Source of the DNA: CAYFVR01 sp046541515
GTDB taxonomy: Bacteria > Desulfobacterota > Desulfobacteria > Desulfobacterales > Desulfococcaceae
DNA: 64,000 nucleotides
Assembly (NCBI GenBank): GCA_046541515.1
Contig: JBKHDD010000006.1
Coordinates: 1 to 64,000, forward strand
Direction of reading: 5' to 3'
The translations under genes were made by a program, and so were the position numbers. Under the pieces are notes generated by a model, which saw only the letters and a list, made by a program, of their open reading frames with translations, was not told the origin of the DNA and did not search any database. Numbering within the stretch: the stretch's first letter is position 1; each line of letters opens with the position of its first letter. Shown in pieces: positions 8,668 through 17,440 of this stretch.

Positions 8668-8859
8668 TCCACGCCGCCAGCCATTCCGGGCGGCCCGGAG
8701 GAAGCAACCCGTTTCGAAACCCGGGAGAGGAGAGGGCGGTTGCCCGCGGCATTGCGGTCTCGGTCGGCGCCGGCTGAAACCATCGATTGGAACCCGTTCC
8801 AAAATCACGTCGGCGACCGCGTCGCCGGTCCCTTCACATTTCAATGGGAGGAAAAAGAC

Positions 8860-10800
8860 ATGAAACGGACCATCGCCCGCCTGGGCGCGCTGGCCTTTCT
8901 CCTTGCCGTTCCCCTCTCCGCATGGGCCCGGCCCATGTCGGGAGATCCGGCGCCGGCCTTTCAGGCGCCCGGTCTGGACGGCAAAACCTATGATCTGGCC
9001 GCCATGGCGACCACGCCGATGACGGTGCTTTACTTCTTCGACGCCACGTCGCCGGCCAGTCAGGAGGGGCTGTTGCGCATCGACGACATCGCCCGGGATT
9101 ACAAAACCGCCGGCATGACCGTCTGGGCCATCACCCGGTCCAGCGAATCCCAGGCCCGAACGTTCGCCGAAAAGCACAAACCGGCCTTTCCCGTCCTGCT
9201 GGACGGCGCAAACATTTCGGACCAGTACGACGCCCGGCTCATCCTGCCCACCGTCTGCATTCTGGGACCGGACCGGATCGTGCTGGATCTGCTCAAGGGC
9301 GGGGGCGGCTCCACGGCCGTCATGCTCACCCGGCTGGCGGAACGCAATCTCCAGCGCCGGGAAACGGCGGTGGCCAAGGCGCTGTCCGAAGAAGCGGCGA
9401 GGGAGGAGCCGGCAAAGGCCGAAGCGTTGGCCGTGAAAGCCTACGCCGCCTTGGAGGAGGGCAACCTGGAAGAGGCGGAAGCCGCCTCCCGATCCCTGGC
9501 CAAACTCCCCGGCGAGGGCGAAATCCTGGCCCGGGAGGTGGAGGCCACGGTGCTGGCGGAGAAGGGCGAAACCGAGGCCGCGCTGAAAACGGCGGAGGCG
9601 GTGGAACGGAAAGCCCCGGAACGGGTGCAGGCCACCCGGATCAAGGCGGACATTCTCTACGCCCAAAACCAGAAGCCGGCCGCCGAGGCCGCCTACCGGG
9701 AAGCGGCCGGGAAGCCGGAGGGGAGCGACTACCAAAAGGCCCGCGCCAAAAACCGATATGGCCGTTTTTTCGCAAGCCTGGGCGACTATGAAAAGGCCCG
9801 GGGCCAGTACGACGAAGCGGTGGAGATCGACCCCTATTTCGTGGAAGCCACCGCGAACAAAGGCGTAACCTACGGACGAGAGGGGCAATGGGACCAGGCC
9901 CTGGCCGCCTATCGGAAGACCCTGGCGGTGGACAGCGCCGACCCGTTCGCGGCGGTGCTTGCCCGCCAGGCCGAAGAAATGCTGGCCCTGCGGAACGACG
10001 CCTCCCGTCGGGAGCGGGTGGACAAGCTGGTCAAGGAGCTGGCGGAACGATTCCGCAAACAACAGGCGGCGCCCGGCGCCGACATGGGAGACGAATGGAC
10101 CTCCCGCCCCATGATCCTGGCCTTCGTGGATTTCCGGGAAACCGGCGGCCTTTCGGATCGGGACGGCTTCAGCGAAGTCTTGACCCTGGGACTTACCCAA
10201 CGGCTCAACGCCTCCGGCCGGGTTCAGGTGGTGGAGCGGGTTCTGTTGGAGCGGCTGCTGGAAGAGCTGAACCTGGGCTCCTCCGATCTGGCCGACCCGG
10301 AAACCCAACTGCGGCTGGGCCGGGTGTTGGCGGCCAAACTGCTGGGCACCGGTTCCTTGCTGCATCTACCCGCCGGCAGCCTGCTGACCCTGCGGCTCAT
10401 CGACACCGAAACCACCGGCGTGCCCAAAATCATCACCCGCCAGATTCCCGCCGAGGCCGTGGAGCGGGAGGCGGACGCCCTGAACCGGATGCTTCTCCGC
10501 GCGGTCATCGAAGAGTATCCGCTGCGGGGCTACGTGGTGGAGTCGGACGGCAAGAAGGGCATTCTAAATCTGGGCGAACGGCAGGGCGTGGTGCTGGGCA
10601 CCCGGTTTCAGGTGCTCGGAGAGCCGAAAAGCATCGAATATCGCGGAAAGACCCTGAAGGGCTCGCCCGAGCCGTTGGGGCTGGTGGAAGTCACCGAAGT
10701 GGAGCCGGATTTCAGCCATGTTCGGGTGGTGGAAGGCGGAACGGCGGTCCAAAGAGACCGCAAGGTCCAGGAAAAAGCGGCCGATGCGTCGGCTTCCTGA
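8860..10800 (+). CDS. Redoxin-like/TPR/CsgG-like fusion protein, redox cysteines lost
   Basis: A 646-residue exported protein. The signal peptide ends ...PLSAWARPM. Residues 28-165 have the thioredoxin/peroxiredoxin fold (GDPAPAFQAPGLDGKTYDL, a VLYFFDAT strand, VCILGPD). The CxxC or peroxidatic site is replaced by Ser64-Pro-Ala-Ser67, so it should not be a conventional thiol enzyme. Residues 190-420 are TPR-like helices. Residues 440-600 are a CsgG/FlgO-like domain (VQVVERVLLERLLEELNLGSSDLADPE). ATG 8860 follows GGGAGGAAAAAG. The 192 bases before it hold no gene that I see. It overlaps the next gene by 17 bp, whose CsgG-like segment is clearly paralogous. Probably a periplasmic or outer-membrane scaffold. 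Confidence 0.8.
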   Translation: MKRTIARLGALAFLLAVPLSAWARPMSGDPAPAFQAPGLDGKTYDLAAMATTPMTVLYFFDATSPASQEGLLRIDDIARDYKTAGMTVWAITRSSESQARTFAEKHKPAFPVLLDGANISDQYDARLILPTVCILGPDRIVLDLLKGGGGSTAVMLTRLAERNLQRRETAVAKALSEEAAREEPAKAEALAVKAYAALEEGNLEEAEAASRSLAKLPGEGEILAREVEATVLAEKGETEAALKTAEAVERKAPERVQATRIKADILYAQNQKPAAEAAYREAAGKPEGSDYQKARAKNRYGRFFASLGDYEKARGQYDEAVEIDPYFVEATANKGVTYGREGQWDQALAAYRKTLAVDSADPFAAVLARQAEEMLALRNDASRRERVDKLVKELAERFRKQQAAPGADMGDEWTSRPMILAFVDFRETGGLSDRDGFSEVLTLGLTQRLNASGRVQVVERVLLERLLEELNLGSSDLADPETQLRLGRVLAAKLLGTGSLLHLPAGSLLTLRLIDTETTGVPKIITRQIPAEAVEREADALNRMLLRAVIEEYPLRGYVVESDGKKGILNLGERQGVVLGTRFQVLGEPKSIEYRGKTLKGSPEPLGLVEVTEVEPDFSHVRVVEGGTAVQRDRKVQEKAADASAS

Positions 10801-11341
10801 AGCCCTGATCGCGATCCTTCTTCTGGTGGGGGCGGGCTGCGCGCATTCGCCGCCCCCCTTGCCGGGAAAGGATGGGAGCGATTCGGCCGGGCCGCCGGGG
10901 GTGGAAAGCGTGGCGGTGTGGGAGCCGGAACCGGGCGGCCTGGTCGCGCCCGAAACCGTCCCGTTCCTCGCCGAAATGGCCCCGGCCCTGGCCGGGGAGA
11001 TCATGTCCGTTTTTTCGGAATCGGAGAATTACACGCTGGTGGAACGGGAAAAGCTGCTCCTGGCCCTGGAGGAACTCGACCTGGGCAGTTCCGAACTGGC
11101 GTCGCCGGAAACCCGACTGGAAATCGGCCGAATGATCGGGGCCAAGTGGATGGTCTTTGGCGTCTACCAGGCGTTCGGGGACGTGTTGCGGCTGGACCTG
11201 CGGCGGGTGGAGGTGGAAACCGGGCGGATTGAACGGGGAACCAGTCGAACCGCGCCCGCCGGAAATCCGACCGCCTGGCTGGCGGCGGCCCGGGAGGCGG
11301 CAACGGCCCTCCTTCCGCCGCGCCCAGATCCGGGGGGATAA
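10784..11341 (+). CDS. Small CsgG/FlgO-like lipoprotein
   Basis: A 185-residue protein. The signal peptide ends in VGAGC with Cys19, predicting a lipoprotein. Residues about 75-150 contain YTLVEREKLLLALEELDLG then SSELASPETRLEIGRMIGAKW. This is nearly superimposable on the CsgG-like domain of the gene immediately upstream (LNLGSSDLADPETQLRLGRVLAAKLLG), so the two arose by duplication. ATG 10784 lies inside the previous gene, an overlap suggesting translational coupling. The stop (TAA 11339-11341) abuts the stop of the convergent FHA gene with no spacer. A secreted subunit interacting with its larger paralogue is a reasonable inference. Confidence 0.75.
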   Translation: MRRLPEALIAILLLVGAGCAHSPPPLPGKDGSDSAGPPGVESVAVWEPEPGGLVAPETVPFLAEMAPALAGEIMSVFSESENYTLVEREKLLLALEELDLGSSELASPETRLEIGRMIGAKWMVFGVYQAFGDVLRLDLRRVEVETGRIERGTSRTAPAGNPTAWLAAAREAATALLPPRPDPGG

Positions 11342-12361
11342 TCAACGCTTCATCCATTTCCCCAAAAGCGATCCGCTCTTTTTCTTTTTCCGGTTCTCTT
11401 CTACATCCTCTCCGGCGTCCGTCTCGGAAGCTGAGCCGAGGGAAAAGGGCGGCGGTTCCACCTCCAACAGCCGTCCCCCGGCCATGAACTGGAAAAAGGG
11501 ACCGCCGGAGGCCAATTCAATCCGGTCGTCCGGCGAAAGCGGAACGCCGGAACCGGCCTCTCCGCCGTTCACCCGCACGGTCGCCTTGCCGGTCAGGTCT
11601 TGAATCCAATATTTTCCGTCGTGGAAAAAAATGCGGGCGTGACGGTCCAAGATGGCGTCGTGGGGAATCTCCCAATCGCAGTCCGACCGCCGCCCCGCCA
11701 CGATGGGCAGCTCCTTGAACGCCCGAAGAGTCGGCCCAAATTGCACCGCCAGCGGCTTCTTCACCCGCTGAATGTCGCGGTCGTTGGGCGGGAGGGGGCG
11801 GGACGGCGGGGGGGCGGCCGGTTCCGAATCCACATCGGGTTCCACCGTGGGCTCCGACGGCGGCGGTTCGGCGGACGAAATCCGTTCGGGTTCCGGGTCG
11901 GCTTCGGTGAAGCGGGGAACCGGTTCCGGTTCGGGCGGCGCCGAAGGGGGAGGGGAGGACGGGGGACGGGTTTCCGGCTCCGGCTCGGCCGCAACGGCTT
12001 CCTCGGAAAAGTCCGAGGCCACCTCGGAGATGTCCGTCAGAAAACTGAACTTGGGGCCGGATTCTTCCGAAAGGGTGATCACGTCTCCGGGGGTCAGAAA
12101 CGCCTCTTTGATTTCCTTGCCGTTCAGGAAGGTTCCGTTGGTGCTTTCGTCCAGCAGCTTGTGCCGGTTTCCCTCCCGAACGATCCGTGCGTGACGACGG
12201 GACACGGAAACCATGTCGCCGGGAAAACGGACCCCGCACTGGGGTTCCCGGCCGATGGAAATTTCCGGATCGGTAAAATTCTGAATTTCGCCTTTCAGCG
12301 GACCCTGAATGTGAATCAGCTGAACGGTGACGCGGGGTGGCCTGGGCATGGGCGGTCCCAT
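11342..12361 (-). CDS. Double-FHA-domain protein
   Basis: A 339-residue cytoplasmic protein. FHA domain 1 lies at residues about 10-110 with the phosphothreonine-binding signature (SIGREPQCGV, SVSRRHARI, STNGTFLNG). Residues 115-195 are a Pro/Glu-rich linker. FHA domain 2 at about 205-300 is degenerate but recognisable (VAGRRSDCDWEI, ILDRHARIFF, ATVRVNG). The C-terminus is strongly basic (KKKK...GKWMKR). FHA domains read phosphothreonine, so it is a candidate target or adaptor of the kinase at 7402. It is divergent from the PP2C gene across 241 bp. An alternative start at 12349 (MPRPPRV) is possible; neither has a clear ribosome site. Confidence 0.85.
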   Translation of the reverse strand: MGPPMPRPPRVTVQLIHIQGPLKGEIQNFTDPEISIGREPQCGVRFPGDMVSVSRRHARIVREGNRHKLLDESTNGTFLNGKEIKEAFLTPGDVITLSEESGPKFSFLTDISEVASDFSEEAVAAEPEPETRPPSSPPPSAPPEPEPVPRFTEADPEPERISSAEPPPSEPTVEPDVDSEPAAPPPSRPLPPNDRDIQRVKKPLAVQFGPTLRAFKELPIVAGRRSDCDWEIPHDAILDRHARIFFHDGKYWIQDLTGKATVRVNGGEAGSGVPLSPDDRIELASGGPFFQFMAGGRLLEVEPPPFSLGSASETDAGEDVEENRKKKKSGSLLGKWMKR

Positions 12362-12602
12362 CGAAAAGGGAAATGGAAACGGGGATCGGCTCCGGTTTCA
12401 AAAGCCGCCGAAACCGCTTGAATCGCCGGTTGGATTTCAGGATGCCGGATCGTCGGAAGGCTGTCAAGCCCGGCGACGAACCACGCCTTTTTCCTTGATA
12501 TTCATCCGGGATTTTATTAGGCTGTCCCTTCGTGAAACCGAAAAGCCGCACTGCGGGACGGGTTATACATGGTCGCGAAATCCTCGTGGGTGGAAAAATC
12601 CG

Positions 12603-13337
12603 ATGCCTAAAATCGCCTTGTCGGGACGAACCGATGTCGGGCTGAAACGGTCCAACAACGAGGATTCCTTCGTGGTCCGACCGGAGTTGAACTTCTGCCT
12701 GGTGGCCGACGGAATGGGCGGCGCCGCGGCCGGGGAGCTGGCCAGCCGGTACTTCGCGGAAACCGCCCTTGAGCTTTTCAACCAAAACAGCGATCAACCC
12801 GGCGAAAAGGAATTGCCGTCCCTGGTTCAGCGGGCCTTTACCTTGGCCAACAAGCGAATTTTGGATCATGTGAAAAAGCGGCCCAACCACGAAGGCATGG
12901 GTTGCACGGCGGAACTGATGGCCTTTTTCGACGGCGGATTCGTGCTCGGCCACATGGGCGACAGCCGCACCTATCGTTTCCGGGATGGAGAGCTGAAGCA
13001 ACTCACCCACGACCATTCCCTGGTGCAGAACATGGTGGACCAGGGCATGATCTCCAAGGAAGAGGCCCGCACCCATTCCCACCGAAACGTCATTCTGCGG
13101 GCGGTGGGCATTGAAAAGAACGTCTCTCTGGACCTGATCCGGGGAAAAACTCGCCCGGGCGACCTCTATCTGCTCTGCTCCGACGGCCTTACCGACATGG
13201 TGGACGACCATCTCATCAAGGAAGTGCTCACCTCCGACATTTCCCTGCCCCAAAAGGTGGAAGGCTTCATCGAACTGGCCAAGCTCGCCGGCGGCAGCGA
13301 CAACATCACCGTCGTCCTCTCCCACGTCATTTCCTGA
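12603..13337 (+). CDS. PP2C-family Ser/Thr protein phosphatase
   Basis: A 244-residue soluble protein of the PppA/Stp1 type. Metal-binding and catalytic motifs are all present in order: RSNNEDSF (residues 16-23), VADGMGG (34-40), GHMGDSRTY (near 118), LLCSDGLTD (near 193) and GGSDNITVV (near 231). It should be a manganese- or magnesium-dependent phosphatase that reverses kinase action. ATG 12603 is preferred over upstream in-frame openings because family homology starts here. A weak promoter-like TTGATA-N17-TAGGCT lies at 12495-12523. It is convergent with the LysM-TPR gene, 19 bp between stops. It lies 4 kb from the kinase and next to the FHA gene, a common signalling trio. Confidence 0.92.
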   Translation: MPKIALSGRTDVGLKRSNNEDSFVVRPELNFCLVADGMGGAAAGELASRYFAETALELFNQNSDQPGEKELPSLVQRAFTLANKRILDHVKKRPNHEGMGCTAELMAFFDGGFVLGHMGDSRTYRFRDGELKQLTHDHSLVQNMVDQGMISKEEARTHSHRNVILRAVGIEKNVSLDLIRGKTRPGDLYLLCSDGLTDMVDDHLIKEVLTSDISLPQKVEGFIELAKLAGGSDNITVVLSHVIS

Positions 13338-13356
13338 CCGCCGATTCCCGCCCGCT

Positions 13357-14430
13357 TCAGATTTCCCGAAGCTTTTTCAGCAATCCTTCGGCCTGCTGGA
13401 TGTTTTCCGCCACGTCCCGGTAATTGGGGTCCATGAATCGGACCTGTTCCCACGCTCGGATCGCCTTTTCCATCTGTTCGCTGCCTTTTTCGGTGAATCG
13501 GCGAATGCCGTCGTTGTAAAGCCGTTTTTTCACTTCGTCGGCATAGGCTTCGCAGGCGGCGCAGTTTTGGCCGGTCCGGCGGGCGGCGGCCCGGGCCTTT
13601 TCCGCGGCCGCCCGGTAGGCGGCGCGGCCGGAATCCCGAAAGCGGGAAAACCGTTCCAAGGCCAGATCAAAATAGGCCCGAAACCGATATTCCAGGGCGG
13701 GTTCGCGATGGGGGTTTACCTGGACCGCACGCTCCAGCAACTCCGCCGCCCGTTCGAAACGGCCGGCCGCATATTGACTTTTTCCCGCCTCCAGCCACTC
13801 TTCGGACCGGCGGTCGATTTCCCCCAGGTAAACCCGGCACTCCTGACAGTCGGGCCGAAGGGCCAACACCGCCTCAAATCCCTCCCGGGCCGCCACCAGT
13901 TCTTCGGCTTCGTAGCGGCGAACCGCCTGCTGGTATTGGGCCGTCGCCAAGTCTCGGCGCACCTGGGGATCGTCCGGGTTTGCCCGCCGGGCGCGGGTCA
14001 AGCTGGCGACCGCCGCGTCGTAGTTTTCATCGCGAAGGGCCTGGATTCCCCGGGCGTGATGGGTGTCGGTCGGCGTGGCGGCAACCTCGGGAACCCCGGC
14101 TTCCGGGAATTCGGGTCTCCGGGGGGCGGGAGCGCCGGTCCCCGAAGGTCGCCATTGGCCGTCCACCCGCACCGGCGGAATCCGCAGTCGTCGCCCCGCC
14201 CGAAGTTCCTGGGCGTCCCGGATGTCGTTGGCCGACTTCAACGCCGCAAGGGTACCGAATTTTTTATAGGTGCCGTAATACTTCATGGCGATTTCGGAAA
14301 GGGTTTCCCCGGCCTGGACCACGTGAACCCGGGCGCGTTCGCCCTCCGGCGGCGAGGATTCGAAGCCCGCGCACCCCAAAAGGGCGGACGCGAGGCCCAA
14401 AGTGACCGTGATCCAAAGGAACCGGTTCAT
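13357..14430 (-). CDS. LysM-TPR lipoprotein
   Basis: A 357-residue protein. The signal peptide ends in SALLGC with Cys20, so it is a predicted lipoprotein. Residues 33-85 form a LysM peptidoglycan-binding domain (VHVVQAGETLSEIAMKYYGTYKKF...LRIPPV). After a Pro-rich linker, residues 125-345 are TPR-like repeats (GIQALRDENYDAAVASLTRARRANPDDPQVRRD and similar). It probably ties an outer-membrane lipoprotein to the wall and offers a TPR surface for partners. ATG 14430 follows GGGGAA at eight bases; an ATG five codons upstream is less likely. The preceding hydrolase gene ends 20 bp upstream, so they may share a transcript. Confidence 0.82.
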   Translation of the reverse strand: MNRFLWITVTLGLASALLGCAGFESSPPEGERARVHVVQAGETLSEIAMKYYGTYKKFGTLAALKSANDIRDAQELRAGRRLRIPPVRVDGQWRPSGTGAPAPRRPEFPEAGVPEVAATPTDTHHARGIQALRDENYDAAVASLTRARRANPDDPQVRRDLATAQYQQAVRRYEAEELVAAREGFEAVLALRPDCQECRVYLGEIDRRSEEWLEAGKSQYAAGRFERAAELLERAVQVNPHREPALEYRFRAYFDLALERFSRFRDSGRAAYRAAAEKARAAARRTGQNCAACEAYADEVKKRLYNDGIRRFTEKGSEQMEKAIRAWEQVRFMDPNYRDVAENIQQAEGLLKKLREI

Positions 14431-14450
14431 GGCGGGATTCCCCATGGGCG

Positions 14451-14990
14451 CTATTTGATCAATCCGATAATTTCGCGAAAGGCCGGACCCCCGGCTTCCC
14501 GCATGATTTCAAACACCGCCGTCTCCACCGTGGCGAGACTCGCGCCGGCCTCCCGAACCCGTTCCAGGCCGATTTCCTTGTTGAGCGGATAGCGAGAGGC
14601 CACCGCGTCGACCGCCACTTGAACGCCAAACCCCTCCCGAGCCAGATCGGCGGCGGTTTGCAGAATGCAGATATGGGTTTCGATGCCGGAGAGCAATACC
14701 TGGCGTCGACCGAGCCGGTTCAGGGTCTCCCGCACTTTGGGTTCTCCCCAGGCGCTGAAGCTTTTTTTGGCGATGGGCTTCAGACCCTCCAGCAAACGCG
14801 CCACCTCCGGGGTGGTCGGCCCCATTTTGTCCGGCACCTGCTCCAGCCAAACAATGGGAACCTCCAACACCCGAGCCGCCTGAATCAGCGTGGTCAGTCC
14901 CTGAAAAAAGGCGTCTCTTTCGTGCATGATTTCCGCAAGACGGCCCTGCACGTCGGTGACGATCAATACCGATGATTCCGCGGTGAGCAT
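14451..14990 (-). CDS. Isochorismatase-fold hydrolase (YcaC/nicotinamidase-related)
   Basis: A 179-residue cysteine hydrolase of the isochorismatase superfamily. The triad is visible: Asp13 (IVTDVQ), Lys76 (IAKKSFSAW) and Cys108 (SGIETHICILQT). The short size and GIETHICILQTA segment resemble YcaC-like members rather than true nicotinamidases or pyrazinamidases, and the substrate cannot be told from sequence. GGGGAGG lies directly before ATG 14990. It follows the PrkA operon on the same strand, but a terminator-like hairpin (15031-15055) lies between, so it probably has its own promoter. Confidence 0.85.
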   Translation of the reverse strand: MLTAESSVLIVTDVQGRLAEIMHERDAFFQGLTTLIQAARVLEVPIVWLEQVPDKMGPTTPEVARLLEGLKPIAKKSFSAWGEPKVRETLNRLGRRQVLLSGIETHICILQTAADLAREGFGVQVAVDAVASRYPLNKEIGLERVREAGASLATVETAVFEIMREAGGPAFREIIGLIK

Positions 14991-15030
14991 AAGGCCTCCC
15001 CGGGTCCCCCGCAGGGAACCCCGAATGATG

Positions 15031-15055
15031 AAAACCGGCGCCGAAAAGGCCCCGG
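15031..15055 (-). terminator. Rho-independent terminator of the prkA operon
   Basis: On the minus strand, two bases after the stop of the PrkA-like gene, CCGGGGCC and GGCGCCGG pair across a TTTTC loop with one mismatch, followed by TTTTCATC. Position and U-run fit an intrinsic terminator. The U-run is short, so termination may be partial. Confidence 0.55.
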
Positions 15056-15056
15056 A

Positions 15057-17411
15057 TCAGTTCCCGAGAGAATACTTTCGGGCCAGGTCGTTGTCGATCA
15101 CGTAAATGCAGACCTCCTTGGCGCCCTGCTCGGTGTACTGATATTTTTCGCAGAGATTGTTGATCAAATAGGCGACGTCTTCCCGAATCCGCCTGTCGTA
15201 GGTGCGAAAGTCCTCGGTGCCGCAATCCTTGATGGCCTTTCGAAAATTTTCGTTTTCCATCAGCGGATCCAGCACCTTTTCCTTGAGATTGTAGACGTAC
15301 CGCTCGTGGAGGGCCTTGAACAGATCCGTTTCCGTGACGTCCTTCCCCTCCAGCATGACTTCCTGGGTCAGGGTTTTGGCGGCGTACTCCCGCTGGGTTT
15401 CCCGGCGGAACTCTTCCCGGAAATCCCGATCCGTGGAACCGCCCAGGAGGCGGCTTTCGATGCCCCACAGAAACTCGTCGGTGATTTCGATTTGTTCGCC
15501 GGTATACCGGCAGGTTTCCGACGCGCCCAACTCGAAATTGATGGCGAAAAGATAATTTTGCAAATCCCGGGAGATGCGGGCCTCGTTGTAGTAATAAAGC
15601 GACTCCTTCACCTCCTGCAACACGGTGTAATCGTACATCCGCAGGAGGGATTCCAGGAACCCCTCGGGAATGGCGTCGCTCAAATCCTTCCGGATGCGGA
15701 TGAAATAATTGCACAGGGTGGACATGTTGATCAGCTTGTCGTCCCGGGCGCAGGTGGAATAAAAATCGCTGAAAATCTTGATGGAATCTCGGCCGGAAAA
15801 GCCCTTCTTCCCCTCGGTTTCCGCTTCGTCGAGCAACAGTCGCCGAATTTTTGCGGTGAACCGCCGCCGGTCCTCCTCGGCGAGCCAGCGGGGAATGTAG
15901 CCGGTGTAAATCTCCATTTTGAGCAGTTGCAGGTTTTTGTCGCAATACAGCCGATACTTGTCCGGGTCGCCGATCCAGTTGAGCAGGGCGTCGGAACGGG
16001 TGTTGAGCCGGGTGGAAATGATGATCCGGGCGAAATTGTGCAGCACCCGGGGCAGAAAGCTGTCGTCGATCTGCTTGCCGAAGATGTTCCGATAGATCTG
16101 CACCTCGGTGTTGAGGTCCAGAATGTACAAAATGGAGATGTACTCGATCCGGTCCGAGAAGGATTGAAGTCCGTGGATGTTTTTCTTGTCCTCGGGATTC
16201 ATCAAAGCCAGGAAGAGGGAATCGACGTTTTCCTCCACGTCCTCCACCTTGTGGACGCCCTCGCTGACGATGTTGTGCAACTCGATGAGCCGTTCAACGT
16301 TGTGGGACTTGATGTCCATGAGGGCGTAAATGCCGTTGTTGGTCTTTGCGTAGCGAGAAAAGAGGTATTTGACCTGGTTGCTGTCCCCCAACAGTTCGTT
16401 AATCCGCCGCTGGAGCATGGGATTGGTCAGCACCGTTTCCCGCATGGGCCGGTCCCCCGGATTGAACACGCTGATGCCCTCGCCCAGCCGCCGATTGAAA
16501 TGGTAGGGCCGGACGTAGACCATCTTGAAGACTTCCTCGGGGTTTTTCAGCTTGTTCAACAATGCCTGGTAGAGGGAGCTGCAAATGGTGCAGGGCTTGT
16601 CCCGGAAGACCCACTCGTAGGCCTTGTCGGTAAAGAGCTTCCATTTGAACTCGTCGTTCTCGAACAGATCGTCCAGCAACTGCCGCCGGTATCGTTTGGG
16701 CACCACCAGCAGCGGATATTCGTGGCTGGGGCAGGGGACTTCCACGTAATCGCCGGTGAAGTGGGGAGACAGCCGTTCCTCGTCCAGCAAGCCATCGAAG
16801 GCCTCCCGCTGGTCGTTCTCCTCCGATTTTTCCAGGCTCTCCACCCCGTTGTGGTTCTCCTCGCCGTGGATGGTCAGCAACTGGTAGAGTTTTTCGATCA
16901 GCGGCCGGGTTTCCGTGTCGGAAAAGCCGCCGAGCAGGTTCCGGTCCAGCCGCCACACGGTTTCGTACCGGACCCCTTCCGGCGTGTTGGCGTAGGATTC
17001 GAATTTTTTCAACAAATTGTTGAGGAAGGTGCTTTTCCCCGAACCCGGCGGCCCGTCAAACACGTAGATTTTGTTCTGCTGCGCGCCCCGTTTCAACGAT
17101 TCTATGCGGTTCATCAGCCGGTTGGCGAACAGCCGGTCCGCGAAAAACGGGTGATCCGAATCGGCCACGAAGAGCCGTTCGCAGTCGTAGTGAAGATACC
17201 GGATCGATTCCGGATCGTTTGGATACTCGTCCACCCCCTCTTCGACGTAGAAGTGGATCATGTCGTAGAAACTTTGGAAAATATTCCGAAGAACCCGGTA
17301 CGGGTCCTCGGTCATCCGGTTTAAAAAGTCCTGAAAGGTCATGAGCGCCGGCTGGTCCCGTTCGCTCATGCTTCGGTTCAGGTTGTCTATGGCGCGTCGA
17401 ACGTTTTCCAT
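15057..17411 (-). CDS. PrkA-family AAA+ Ser protein kinase, second copy
   Basis: A 784-residue protein. Its AAA_PrkA-type P-loop ATPase domain has Walker A GPPGSGKS near residue 115 and is followed by a long central insertion and the helical C-terminal part typical of PrkA/YeaG proteins. The insertion includes CPSHEY and KPCTICSS, a Cys/His cluster that may bind a metal, plus a highly charged stretch. The start MENVRRAIDN at 17411 is chosen because GAGAGG precedes it and upstream codons do not resemble the family. PrkA proteins are stress- and starvation-linked kinases or AAA proteins acting with YeaH and SpoVR-type partners, exactly the neighbours here. It is markedly diverged from the prkA at 20751, so it is not a recent duplicate. 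Confidence 0.82.
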   Translation of the reverse strand: MENVRRAIDNLNRSMSERDQPALMTFQDFLNRMTEDPYRVLRNIFQSFYDMIHFYVEEGVDEYPNDPESIRYLHYDCERLFVADSDHPFFADRLFANRLMNRIESLKRGAQQNKIYVFDGPPGSGKSTFLNNLLKKFESYANTPEGVRYETVWRLDRNLLGGFSDTETRPLIEKLYQLLTIHGEENHNGVESLEKSEENDQREAFDGLLDEERLSPHFTGDYVEVPCPSHEYPLLVVPKRYRRQLLDDLFENDEFKWKLFTDKAYEWVFRDKPCTICSSLYQALLNKLKNPEEVFKMVYVRPYHFNRRLGEGISVFNPGDRPMRETVLTNPMLQRRINELLGDSNQVKYLFSRYAKTNNGIYALMDIKSHNVERLIELHNIVSEGVHKVEDVEENVDSLFLALMNPEDKKNIHGLQSFSDRIEYISILYILDLNTEVQIYRNIFGKQIDDSFLPRVLHNFARIIISTRLNTRSDALLNWIGDPDKYRLYCDKNLQLLKMEIYTGYIPRWLAEEDRRRFTAKIRRLLLDEAETEGKKGFSGRDSIKIFSDFYSTCARDDKLINMSTLCNYFIRIRKDLSDAIPEGFLESLLRMYDYTVLQEVKESLYYYNEARISRDLQNYLFAINFELGASETCRYTGEQIEITDEFLWGIESRLLGGSTDRDFREEFRRETQREYAAKTLTQEVMLEGKDVTETDLFKALHERYVYNLKEKVLDPLMENENFRKAIKDCGTEDFRTYDRRIREDVAYLINNLCEKYQYTEQGAKEVCIYVIDNDLARKYSLGN

Positions 17412-17440
17412 CCATCCTCTCGCGGGAAAGCGTTGGGAGG

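Noticed and set aside
8668..8859. Small gene in the gap after the kinase
   Set aside because: Open frames cross the gap but overlap the kinase or redoxin genes out of frame, with no ribosome site or recognisable motif.
13338..13356. Terminator between the PP2C and LysM-TPR genes
   Set aside because: The 19-bp convergent gap is too short and shows no hairpin.
1..14430. Type VI secretion system
   Set aside because: A TIGR02270 protein plus kinase, phosphatase and FHA protein is suggestive, but no tube, sheath, baseplate, VgrG or ClpV gene is present in the window.
15300..17330. Long open frame on the plus strand opposite the second prkA-like gene
   Set aside because: High GC with strong third-position bias opens long antisense frames. 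The minus-strand protein has clear family motifs and the antisense product has none. The same holds for long plus-strand frames at 20.6-22.8 kb and 23.1-25.1 kb.
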